A DNA stretch of 64,000 nucleotides from Paracyclopina nana (taxonomy: Eukaryota > Arthropoda > Copepoda > Cyclopoida > Cyclopettidae). The notes below the pieces were generated by a model. That model was given only the letters and a program-made list of their open reading frames with translations. It was not told the DNA's origin and did no database searches. Below, piece after piece: positions 54,876-64,000 of the stretch. Location of the stretch: assembly GCA_019096065.1 (NCBI GenBank), contig JAGUCH010000002.1, positions 8,134,501-8,198,500 on the forward strand, written 5' to 3'. Numbering within the stretch: the first letter of the stretch is position 1; every line of letters starts with the position of its first letter. Position numbers and translations under genes: made by a program.

Positions 54876-55665
54876 TTAGACCATGTTCCTGAGGAGAGCA
54901 TTGATCCTGTCTTCGCGGCAACCGAAGTCTCCGCCCTCAACGAAGTGGTTGGTCTTCTTGCGCCATCCTCCGGTGGGGGTGTTCAACTTGAAGGGCCACA
55001 ACATGTTGGAAACATACTTGAAGTTGGCGCCAACGGTGAAGATTTCGTGGATCATATCTTCCACGCAAATGATTCCGTGACGGCCCAAGTTGGCTTCCAC
55101 GAGGTCGTTAGAGGTGATGGGAGTCCTCTTACCATCGGCCTTCAAGAATCCGCGTTTGTAGATCAGCTCACGGACTGACTTCAAATTGGGCACTCCCCAA
55201 GTGATGTAGGGCTCTGAATAAAAGCAGGCAATAACAATACGCAATCTTTAGAACACGCAAGTACGGCTTACCGCAAATTCTCAACATGTTGATGGTGGCC
55301 TTGTTCAATTTGATGAAGACTCCGTTGTTAATCTGACGGAGGCGGAACAGCTGGAGGACCTTGCGCACCTTGGGTGACACTTGGTTGATACCACGGATAC
55401 GGATGACAAAGGCCAACTTGGGCTCGGAGGGCACGTAGTAATTGCCAGCCTTCTTGGCCTCACGGGTCAGCCTCAGCTCATCGCGCTCACGGTCTTGGTA
55501 TTCCTTGACGTACTTCTCAGCACGCTTGAAAACCTCAACGCGCTTTTGCTTCCTGACGACGCGAGACTTGGCCAAAGCAGCAGCTCTTGCGGCCTTGTTT
55601 TCCTGCTGCCGCTTGCGGCGCTTCAAGATAGTCTCGGGGACGGCCGGGAGTTTCTTGTCCGGCAT
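54876..55665 (-). CDS. RPL7: 60S ribosomal protein L7 (uL30)
   Basis: Two coding exons, 55272-55665 and 54876-55213, intron 58 bp; product 243 aa (human 248). The N-terminus is the Lys/Arg-rich eukaryotic extension ([20 protein letters not shown]). The uL30 core follows: [55 protein letters not shown], and the C-terminal [19 protein letters not shown]. It is a structural protein of the large ribosomal subunit. A third, untranslated 5' exon ending in a good donor (cattg/gtaaga, boundary 55899) is spliced across 224 bp to the CTAG acceptor at 55675, 9 bases before the ATG. Confidence 0.97.
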
Positions 55666-55898
55666 ATTGAAGTCCTAGAACATAAGATGACAAAGATTTA
55701 GGGCGATTTCAGAAACATAAATAACGACTAAACGTGATAAAGAGGCACCAATAACACATTTCACAACATCTAATTCAAGCTAAATATTTGAAGGAAAAGC
55801 AGTTGGGTACAGCGACCTAATCATGAGGAGTACAGTCAAACACTTTTAGAGCAAATCTACACCGAAAATGTGGGAAAAGTCACTCCTTTAAATCTTAC

Positions 55899-55932
55899 CA
55901 ATGATTTCACGTTCGTCGCTGAGTTAGAAAAG
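55899..55932 (-). promoter_or_regulatory. RPL7 5'-UTR exon and probable TCT/TOP start
   Basis: On the minus strand CTTTTCT begins at 55932 and is followed by AACTCAGCGACGAACG and a GTAAGA donor. A C followed by a run of pyrimidines is the TCT initiator / 5'-TOP tract expected at ribosomal-protein gene starts. The exact start site is inferred. Confidence 0.55.
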
Positions 55933-56341
55933 ACAGCTGCCCAGTTTCCGTTTCCATAAGACAACAATAAAAAGGTGAAATATGTTATCATTTATAAGAA
56001 AATTGTACAGAAACAAAAATGATGGTTACAAAAAAGAGACGAGTGCACAAAAAGTATTTTTTAAAAGAAAAATGGTGATTTGATAATAATTGACTCATGA
56101 TTACACCATGAAAAATATATTTTAGTTGGTTATGGTGACGCTTTGAAGATAGAACCAGAGTAACCAGATATATCATTATTTTTCAATAGTACTAGATTTT
56201 GTGGCTTTTTTCATAATATTCTGAATGCTTCCAAAAAAAGTACCAAAATAACCTATAAGTTCACATTTCGCTTAGAATCAAAATTCATAAATCAACAAAT
56301 CGCGTCTGCAAGTACCTGAGTTAAAGTGTTGAAATTCAACG

Positions 56342-58393
56342 ATGGGCCGATCGAAGAAATCTCAGGACAAGAAAGAAAACGAAGAGGATGAAGATGTTCC
56401 CATGGAGCCGATTGAGGATCAAAGCAGTCAAGATACCGAACCCGATGTCAAGAAGAGGGGGGCCTCAGCGGAAAAAGATGACGAAGAGCCGGCAGCTAAA
56501 AAAGCTAAGTCAGAGGATGAGGAAGAGTTAGAAGCTCCTAAAAAGAAACGTAGTCCTGATTTGGCCAAGTTCTGGAAAGCTGTCGAAGACGACCCCACCG
56601 ACTTCACCGGATGGACTTATTTGCTCCAATTTGTTGATACGACTGGAGACATTGCTGACGGGCGAGAGGCTTATGATGCCTTTCTGTTCCGCTATCCATA
56701 TTGCTATGGGTATTGGAAGAAATACGCCGATCTTGAGAAACGAAAAGGCACTCCCGAGAAGTGTATGATGGTATTTGAGCGAGGCATCAAGGCCATTACT
56801 CTTTCTGCGGATCTTTGGATACACTACTTGAATCACGTGAAATCCGAGTTTGGGTCGAAGCCTGAGTTTGTGCGAGCCCAATATGAGCGCGCCATTGAAG
56901 GGTGCGGAAAGGAATGGAGATCGGATAAGCTTTGGGATCACTACGTGAAATGGGAAATCCAAATTGAAAAAGAAAAGGAAGTTGGCACTAAGAACTATCA
57001 TCGCGTCACCGCACTGTATGATCGAATTCTCAGGAATCCAACTCAAGGGTTAACTCACCAGTTTGACATGTTTAAGGAGTTTGTCAAGGAGCATGCTCCT
57101 AAGGACATTCTTGACGTGAATGACTTCCTTGCTCTGCGCAAGGAAGTGTTGGCATCCATGAAGAAGTCCTCCGATGATACCGAGAGTAAAGATGCTCCAG
57201 GTGAGGACGAAGACTCTCCCGCAAGCGACGAAGAAAATACTGCCATGCGTGAAAAAATCATTTCTTCTCGCAAAAAAGCGTACAAGTCGACCGAGGAGAA
57301 GGTTCAGCTACGATGGAAGTACGAAGATGCGATCAAGAGACCGTATTTCCATATGAAACCACTCGAGAGAGGACAGCTGAAAAACTGGTCTGATTATCTG
57401 GAATTTGAGGAAGGCCAGATCAGCAAGAAGGAGGAGAAGGACTACTCCAGTTTGACGATTCTATTCGAGAGGTGTATGATAGCTTGCGCATTGTACGAAG
57501 AATTTTGGATGAAGTATGTCAACTGGCTTCTGAGAACGGAGAAGACCGGAAATAAGGAGGCTGAGGAATCAATAAGAGACGTCTACTCCAGAGCTTGCAT
57601 CAACCATTTACCTGATAAGGTTGACATACACCTCAATTGGGCTGCCTTTGAGGAATCCCGCGGAAAAGTGGACGAGGCCAAGGAAATTCTGGATAAATTG
57701 GTGAAGAAGAATCCGCAATTGATGAGCGTCCTGCTTAGAAGGATCAATCTTGAAAGAAGATCAGGCGAAGTTGAAAATGTTCATGCTCTCTTCAAGACTT
57801 GCATCTCCAAGGCCAAGCCCGTCCATGCCAAGGCTGAATTGGCAGTCAAGTATGCTCGCTACTTGAGGCTCATTTTGAATGACAAAGAAGAGGCGAAGAA
57901 AGTCCTCGAAAACGTTCTTGAAAATGACGATGCTAAGAATGCCAAAGTCTTCATGCAACTGCTCGACATCGAAATGCACACCCAACCTCTGTTGCCTGAG
58001 GCTGTAGTCAAAGTTCTTGACAGAGCCCTTGAAACCAAGGATATGCCGGGTAGGCAAAAGCTGCTATTCTCACAAAGAAAAATAGAATTCCTTGAGGACT
58101 TTGGCCACTCCATCTTGGATATGCAGAAGGCCAAGGACGAGCACGAGAAGTTATCGGAAACAGTGAAGAAGGAGACCAAAGCTGCTGAGGCCGCGGGTGA
58201 AAAGTCAATCGAGACGATTGAGGGACACAGCGGGGGGAAAAAAGCAAAGAACGGGGACTCTTCCTCAACTACCACTTACGCTGCCACCAATTCCGCCACT
58301 TACGCGGCTGCTCACGCAAGCAGCTATGATCAATACGGGAGCCGTTATAACTATGGCCAATATGGGCAGTATTATCAAGGTTACTCGTACTAA
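56342..58393 (+). CDS. PRPF39: Pre-mRNA-processing factor 39 (U1 snRNP-associated HAT-repeat protein)
   Basis: Single exon of 2.05 kb encoding 683 aa. An acidic/Lys-rich N-terminus is followed by HAT (half-TPR) repeats from about residue 75 to 610, with the typical W..Y..FE and R.lYeRAl spacing (FWKAVEDDPTDFTGWTYLL, YWKKYADLEKRKG, LWDHYVKWE, FWMKYVNWLL, HLNWAAFEES). The C-terminus is Tyr/Gly/Gln-rich (YGQYGQYYQGYSY). PRPF39 joins U1 snRNP and helps recognise 5' splice sites. That a long gene lacks introns in an intron-bearing neighbourhood is notable but reading is intact. It starts divergently from RPL7 (about 410 bp between starts). Confidence 0.95.
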   Translation: MGRSKKSQDKKENEEDEDVPMEPIEDQSSQDTEPDVKKRGASAEKDDEEPAAKKAKSEDEEELEAPKKKRSPDLAKFWKAVEDDPTDFTGWTYLLQFVDTTGDIADGREAYDAFLFRYPYCYGYWKKYADLEKRKGTPEKCMMVFERGIKAITLSADLWIHYLNHVKSEFGSKPEFVRAQYERAIEGCGKEWRSDKLWDHYVKWEIQIEKEKEVGTKNYHRVTALYDRILRNPTQGLTHQFDMFKEFVKEHAPKDILDVNDFLALRKEVLASMKKSSDDTESKDAPGEDEDSPASDEENTAMREKIISSRKKAYKSTEEKVQLRWKYEDAIKRPYFHMKPLERGQLKNWSDYLEFEEGQISKKEEKDYSSLTILFERCMIACALYEEFWMKYVNWLLRTEKTGNKEAEESIRDVYSRACINHLPDKVDIHLNWAAFEESRGKVDEAKEILDKLVKKNPQLMSVLLRRINLERRSGEVENVHALFKTCISKAKPVHAKAELAVKYARYLRLILNDKEEAKKVLENVLENDDAKNAKVFMQLLDIEMHTQPLLPEAVVKVLDRALETKDMPGRQKLLFSQRKIEFLEDFGHSILDMQKAKDEHEKLSETVKKETKAAEAAGEKSIETIEGHSGGKKAKNGDSSSTTTYAATNSATYAAAHASSYDQYGSRYNYGQYGQYYQGYSY

Positions 58394-58755
58394 CTCCTTT
58401 TTGCAGATTTTCGCCACACGTCTTCGAACGCATGGAGGCCTATTCAAATTCTGCGCTCTTCGTATGTTCAGTTTTTCTTTTCGTCTTCTCCTATCGGCCC
58501 CAAATAATATTGTAAATTCACTTATATCTGCGTACAAATTAATAGCCATCTGTAAGCGATATTGCACTATCGCCTCGAGCCCCATCATATCCCCTCTTTG
58601 ATTGTACATTAGTCCCTATATTATCTTCACGTTTGAAGAGCCAAGATTTCACAAGAATTTCAAGCACGCAACAACTACGTCTGCTGAAAACGTGAGTAAT
58701 TTTTTCCAAATTTTATTACCTAATTCTTTTTTTGCACTATCAAAAAAATAATAAA

Positions 58756-60483
58756 TCATTCGTCCGGAGCAGTGACATCCAGCTGTTCGTCTCCGACAGA
58801 GTCGAAAATAAGTTGAATTGACGACTCGCCCTTAAGTAGCGATTTAAGTATGAAAATGGGATCATGGTCATCATCTTGCAACTCGAATGTTGAGGGCTGT
58901 CGGATAATTTGTCCTTTCTCACAGCCAAACCACCATGGCCCAGTCGGTCGAGGAAACTCGGGATCACCATTATCCAGGGAAAATCGGCGATCGTTGAATC
59001 GGTAGTATTGGCCGTCTTTGAAGAAATAAGTTCGCTTATTGCTCCATTGAACTGCTGCTCCAATATTAGGGGGTAGTCCCCAATTCTCTATGCCTTTAGG
59101 ATAAGTATTTTTCACGGCCGGCTTTCTGGATGGGTCAAACTTCCAATAGTCGGTGCCCTTGAAAAAATAAATTTTCCCATTCCCACCCCACACAAAGGCT
59201 GTGTCCACGTCGTTGGGAATACCTTCGAATCCCTCCGAGATTTTTCTTGGGTATCCCTCGATTGCCGCCATGTTATCAAATTTCCAGTAGCTATCCCCCT
59301 TGAAAAAATACGTTTTTCCATTTTCAGTCCAGGTGACAGCAGCATCAATGTCATCTGGAAGGCCTGGCCAATCATCACTTATCTTCCTGGGGTACCCAGC
59401 CTCGACAGAGTCTTCTGTCAGCTTCCAATAATTTGAGCCCTTGAACACGTAATAGCTTCCGTCCTGAGTACCGAAAATGGTGTCAAAATTCGAATCGGTG
59501 CAAAGATCTTTGTTGTCTGTCGGCGCAGTGCCTGGGTTGGGAGCTGGATTTAGGGGAGTGTCCTTATCTTCATCATCACCGTTGCTGTTCGAGTTGGGCT
59601 CTCCATACAATGCCTGTATGGCATCAATATCATCTCTGTCCAGCTTCAGGTTGGGTTCCCATCCTTTGTAAAAGGGTGCCATTAAAGACGACCTGACGTC
59701 CGAATGCGAAAGGCCCAAGGAGTGGCCAAACTCATGGGCCGCGGTCTGTAGCAAGTTCGTTCCCCTGAAGTCATTTATGGTCCAATACTCTTGGTCATCA
59801 AAATGCGCGTCGCCCCCATATTGCGGAAAGAATGCGTGCGCCAGAGTCCCGCCTGGTCCATCAAAAGGATCTCCATCTCCGTGCTCTCCTGCCTCAAATC
59901 GTATGTCAATGTGCGCAGTTCCGGCCTCTGTTTTTTGAAATTTTATCGCAGCGTTATCAGCCCAAATTTGAAAAGCTTTCTTCAACTGCTCGTCAATTTC
60001 TGGCTTGGACAATCTTCCAGAGCTTGGATACTTGCTAACCCTCCACGTGAGAGTGTCCACCTTCCACCTTGAGCCTTGAAGGGCGTATCTCTTCCTCCTT
60101 TTGGCATGAGTGCTTGGGCCAACGTTGTCTTTGACACCACAACGAGGGGTATTCATTAGTTCCACAGTCTCATCATCCAGCGATCCAGTTGGGGCAAGGC
60201 CTGCAAAAACCTGTCAAAAGAGTGCAAATTGATTTTAGTGTTCTGATAGAACAATATTAATTAATCATACCTGAAAGTCCTTGACAGCATTGGTGATGAC
60301 CTCGTCGGACAAAAGAGCCGCTGTTCGGTCGTTCCCGTCCTTGGTTATGTAGCCGTAGTTGAGTAGATAGTAGAATGCATCTGCTGTGCTATCTTTGGCT
60401 ACAGGTTTGGGTAGAACTGATGATGTGATGCATGCTACTGCCAGAATTTGAAAAAATCCCCCAACACTAACTGGCGGAACCAT
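58756..60483 (-). CDS. Secreted matrix metalloproteinase with hemopexin domain
   Basis: Two exons, 60271-60483 and 58756-60210, intron 60 bp; product 555 aa. Order: signal peptide (MVPPVSVGGFFQILAVACIT), propeptide with cysteine switch PRCGVKD (Cys95), a furin-type site KRRKR (108-112), catalytic domain with HEFGHSLGLSH (His230, Glu231, His234, His240) and Met-turn SSLMAP, an acidic/Pro linker, and a four-blade hemopexin domain bounded by Cys (KDLC and FGC). The YYFKG..YWK-type motif repeats once per blade. After it runs an acidic tail of about 50 residues without a membrane helix or evident GPI signal. It should be secreted, activated by furin, and cleave extracellular matrix. I used the ATG at 60483 because it starts the signal peptide. 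Confidence 0.93.
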
Positions 60484-61091
60484 TATCAAGTCGTGACTGA
60501 TTGTGTAACAAGGCCTACAGAACAATTTCCGAGAAACACTGCAAAGCACTTCTCATTGGTGCTATACGGTCCAGAAGTTGCCAAGCAAGTTTTTTAATGT
60601 GGTTTTGCCCGTTCCATACGAAAAGAAGTACTGCTGTATGGAGCAAAAGTGCGTTACACTCCATTTGAGTTTTATACATATCTTTAAGCGCGCTCGAAGT
60701 GACTCATTCGTATGTATTATTGGTCATTGATTTTCTGAGGGCCTTTACTGTGCATGCAGTAGACAAATTTATTAGGTTTTTAGTAGACCATCAGTTTAGC
60801 TGTATAGCTTGGGTATGTAAACCTAAATTCTATTCATGTATTTGTCGATGATATGTAATTTTGCTTTTCCCTGTAAAGCAAACGCGCTGACTGTTTTCTG
60901 GAAATATGACTCAATGAGAAAATCTAACAAAATTCTCACTTAGGCCTCAGCTATGCATTATTTATTCCACACGACTTCAAGAGAAAAATGACACGCAATT
61001 TAAAAATTTTTAAGTTTGCCTGATAAATTAACATGTTCCGCGATTCGGCATGAAACAGTGGCCACAAATACACATATGGAGTTTATTATTA
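60484..61091. other. Intergenic region between MMP and DHCR24
   Basis: About 0.6 kb of AT-rich DNA with the MMP promoter side on the left and the DHCR24 3' end on the right; nothing else seen. Confidence 0.45.
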
Positions 61092-62867
61092 TCACACTAG
61101 ACCGACTCCAGGTTTTCGGCCAAGTTTGCTAATTTTATCGTAAACTTCAGGAAATGCTTCCTCACATAGAGGCAAGCTCTTGCGCACCTTCATGTAATGA
61201 TTAGAGTCAAACATTTCCAAAAATTCTTCTTTCGTCATCAGAGTTTCTGCATAGAGGCCCTTAATACATTAAGAGAACATATATAGTTTAATAAAATACA
61301 CGGTTTCACTAAAAAGTACCTGGTAACCGGCATGGTCCCTTGCAAATTTTTCCATATTTTTGAGTGCTTCGCGAGGCTTCAAATTAGGTTTAGGAGAGAA
61401 GCCATAAAGGCCAATATCGACATGAATTGGATCCTGCGACTCATCCTTCAATGCATTAACTGGTCCTGTGTCCATGGCTTTAGCAGGGCAAAGCCAGATA
61501 GGATACACATTTACTTCTTGATGGTAAAATTCAATCCCCTTCTTTAAATGTCTCAAGGGTAGGCCGAAATCTTGAAGAACGAAATTGCTCACTGCCTCCT
61601 CTGGAATACAAGCTTCCCTGATTTTTTTCACTAGACCAAAGTTGTAGGGTAGCAACCACCCAAAAAGCCATCTAAAGATGACATTATTGCCGAACGGTAC
61701 CCAGATTTGAGTCGTCCAAAAGAAGGGCTTGTTGTGCCGAAATAAAAAGTCTATAGTTGGGATATATTCCACTCTCCGACCTTTTTTCAAGAAAGACTCC
61801 GCATGCTGTACAGAGAAAAATTGGGACTGTGTCGTAAAAGAGAGCTAATAAACTTACCTTGTAAAACCATTCTTTGTGCCACAGCCCAATCCTATTCAAC
61901 TTTCCAGGCTCATACGTGTCGGTAAAAGCCCCAGTCATGATAACTCCTTTATCCTTGGTGAACATGATTCCTTCAACGGAGTGATTATCCGTTTCGTCAA
62001 TCACTTTTAGCTGAAAAGCAAATCATGCTTGTTGCACTTTTAACATTTCATATCGGCAGATTTTACCTTAGTTTTGTCTTTCTTGGTTTCCCGAGCAAAC
62101 ACATCCATGGTTTCATCTAGGCTATAGGTGGGCTCATAAATCAGTTTTATGTAAGGCTTGAAAGGTATGATCATCAGGTCAACAGCTGTCAAAAATCCCA
62201 AAGTGCCATACGACCATGGAATAGCATAGTATAGGTCGGAGTTCTTATCTTTGCTGCATGTTGTAAGAGTTCCGTCAGCAAGAACGACTTCATAGCGAGT
62301 GCAAATGTTTTGCCACAAGCCATACTTGTGGGATGTCGACTCAATTCCACCACCCATGACAAGTCCGCCCACAGTAAGGTCGCCGATTTCCGGCACAATT
62401 GGAATAATCCATCCCTTGGGAGTCAAGGCCTCGACCAGCCTTTGCACGGTGACAAGTGGCTCACACCTGACAGTGCGGGCATTTTCATCAATGTTCAAAA
62501 TGTCCATTAAGTTAACCTAGTCATGGAATAATCGGCTACTTACGGGAAATTTTATTTCTAAGAAATCGTGAAAAATTACCTCAACTTTGTATGCCTTGTC
62601 TTTGTAAGTGATTCTTTGCGGAGTAATGGACATCCACGTAGGCCTCGCAGTGCACATTTTTCTGCCATTTCCATGCTTCTGCCAGTCCCTAACTTGCTTT
62701 TGAACATATTCAACACGCTCTTTGTGCTTCCTTGGAGCAGATCCCAAAAATAGCACAATTTTGGACCTGAGAAACCAGAAGACATCGTAGCAGAACGATA
62801 TCGGCAGCAAGAAAATGGCAAAAAGCCATGGTTGCCTAACGATGAACGCCAACAAGGAGCTCAACAT
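61092..62867 (-). CDS. DHCR24: Delta(24)-sterol reductase
   Basis: Five exons: 62580-62867, 62067-62516, 61858-62010, 61320-61805, 61092-61259; introns 52-63 bp, all phase 0; product 514 aa (human 516). An N-terminal membrane helix (PWLFAIFLLPISFCYDVFWFL) is followed by the FAD-binding domain: VNLMDIL, PEIGDLTVGGLVMGGGIES, SHKYGLWQNICTRYEVVLADG, WSYGTLGFLTAVDL. The C-terminal part shows FGNNVIFRWLFGW, VYPIWLCP and EEAFPEVYDKI. It reduces the C24 double bond of sterols in the endoplasmic reticulum, using FAD and NADPH. Arthropods cannot make sterols from scratch but use this enzyme to turn dietary phytosterols into cholesterol. No damage is seen; the ATG at 62867 gives the helix in the expected place. 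Confidence 0.95.
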
Positions 62868-63753
62868 TTTGGCTTCTGTCGATGGTAGCCTGTCTAGCAA
62901 GCTGCAATATTGTGTAGTCAAGCAAACCTGGGATAACCTGCATGCCTGCAGTCACTGTAAGTCAATCCGGTGTTTTTTCCAGTTTCTCTTTCATTCTGAG
63001 TGCCACACCATTAGAGAAACACCAGAGTAGTTGTTGGTCTCAGAGAAAATACGAAAAGAGCACTTCAGATTCTCTTAATACGGCCATTGATTACTTATAA
63101 TAAACATTTTTGTGCTGACCAAGTTAAAATGAGCAACATTTTAAAACATAAGTACGCAGATCTTGGCCTTGCTGCTAAATATTGTTCCCAATAGCCCATA
63201 ATTACCGTTTAATACTATTTTATTTGTAGGCTTTTTTTTTTGTAGGGTTTTTTAGCCAAGCTATGGGAGAAAATAAGAAAACTTTGAATACCTGGCTTCA
63301 AGCAATAAGGTTCCTTAGTGTTTTGAAAGTACAAAACTTTTGCCGAATTTGTGTAAAAAGAAAAAAATCTAAGGTTTTACTAAATAAGATTTTCTCATAT
63401 ATTTGGGGCCCAAATCTACTCTCTTAGGAGTCCAAAGCAATACCCGTTGGCACGGATAATACCCAAGTTTGGACCCACCAAATAATGGTCCGTAAGTTCC
63501 AGAAAGCTTGATTCGCTACCGCAAGACTCTCTTGTCAATTTAGTGGGACTTTTAATCGGATCAATATCAGTGTAATGCGAAATCCGTCCCTTTTTTAAAA
63601 TCACATCGAGTGTTTTATATTTTCAGTGTACGTATAATACACAGCATAAAAGCAGTTTTGAATCACAATAAAATATAAAATCATAAGTTCGTTGCGGAGG
63701 AATGGATATAGTTACAAGACTAGATATTATCACACTTCAAAAAATAGAAATAC
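62868..63753. other. Intergenic region upstream of DHCR24
   Basis: About 0.9 kb of AT-rich sequence between DHCR24 and the partial gene at the window edge, with no supported feature. Confidence 0.45.
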
Positions 63754-64000
63754 CTACAATAAGTCGTGAATTATCTCTTCGTTGCCAATCACAACCAAAC
63801 TTTCTTCCGTCTCTATGACCTCAATTACAGGGTGCTCCTGTTGCACAGGCTGCTTAGCAGGAGAATTTTTGGTGCTTGGAGCCAGCTTTCGTTGCAATAC
63901 TGCCATTTCGTACTTGAGGGTAGCCAAGCAATTGTGCAAATTAGTAAGGTTTTGTTTCTGGGCTAAGGACTCGTTTGAAGCTCCCACCTTTCTTGATAGC
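63754..64000 (-). CDS. C-terminal end of an unrecognised protein (5' part outside window)
   Basis: Minus-strand frame open from the window edge (LSRKVGASNESLAQ...) to a TAG at 63754-63756, about 81 codons. The visible piece has a short coiled coil (QNLTNLHNCLATLKYEMAVL), a Pro/Gln linker and an acidic, hydrophobic end (VIEVIETEESLVVIGNEE). No family recognised; it could also be the terminal exon of a spliced gene. Confidence 0.5.
   Translation of the reverse strand, partial: LSRKVGASNESLAQKQNLTNLHNCLATLKYEMAVLQRKLAPSTKNSPAKQPVQQEHPVIEVIETEESLVVIGNEEIIHDLL

Noticed and set aside
55675..55898. Possible box C/D snoRNA in the RPL7 5'-UTR intron
   Set aside because: A CTGA-like box D is present, but the only box C candidate (TGATTAG) departs from TGATGA and no terminal stem is evident.
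1..64000. tRNA genes, rRNA genes or CRISPR arrays
   Set aside because: I scanned for tRNA B-box and T-loop patterns, rRNA-like blocks and regularly spaced short repeats. The ATTCGAATCC words at 9236-9740 resemble a T-loop but belong to the tandem array.

Overview
The window is nuclear DNA of an animal, most likely an arthropod. The reasons are spliceosomal introns that are mostly 46-71 bp with GT/AG ends, a Spätzle cystine-knot cytokine, and a LIM-homeodomain protein whose homeodomain resembles arthropod Arrowhead. A crustacean-like compact genome is my guess; the sequence alone does not fix the taxon. All exon junctions below were read by hand from splice sites and reading frame, without transcript data.

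Layout. 1-6.4 kb: end of a MYND-finger protein, an HMG20-type HMG-box protein (-), a PICOT/GLRX3 monothiol glutaredoxin (+) and a Spätzle-like ligand (-). 6.4-12.4 kb: gene-poor, with one hypothetical ORF and many foldback and tandem repeats. 12.4-21.2 kb: a dense block with a sulfotransferase, METAP1 and the catalytic subunit of DNA polymerase zeta (REV3L); the tRNA methyltransferase DNMT2 lies complete, on the opposite strand, inside one REV3L intron. 21.2-33.4 kb: a regulatory-looking domain around the Arrowhead/LHX6-8 gene (-), with large introns filled by MITE-like elements. 33.4-43.8 kb: a Rho-GTPase-like domain apparently spliced in frame to an XK-related-like multi-pass protein, then a septin (-), MIC60/mitofilin (+) and an unrecognised acidic protein (-). 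46-64 kb: an SR/zinc-knuckle splicing factor (-), a TFIIA-alpha-like ORF without the beta part, an unrecognised two-exon gene, the golgin CASP (-), RPL7 (-), PRPF39 (+), a secreted matrix metalloproteinase (-), DHCR24 (-) and the end of another unrecognised gene (-).

Most genes are housekeeping and unrelated in function; neighbours are often convergent or divergent with 90-400 bp between them. The most unusual items are the putative Rho/XKR fusion, which carries a one-base frame break in the G domain, the nested DNMT2 gene, a REV3L that lacks its usual N-terminal region, the alpha-only TFIIA-like ORF, and a rich set of non-autonomous DNA-transposon-like elements, two of them with clear 8-bp target-site duplications.
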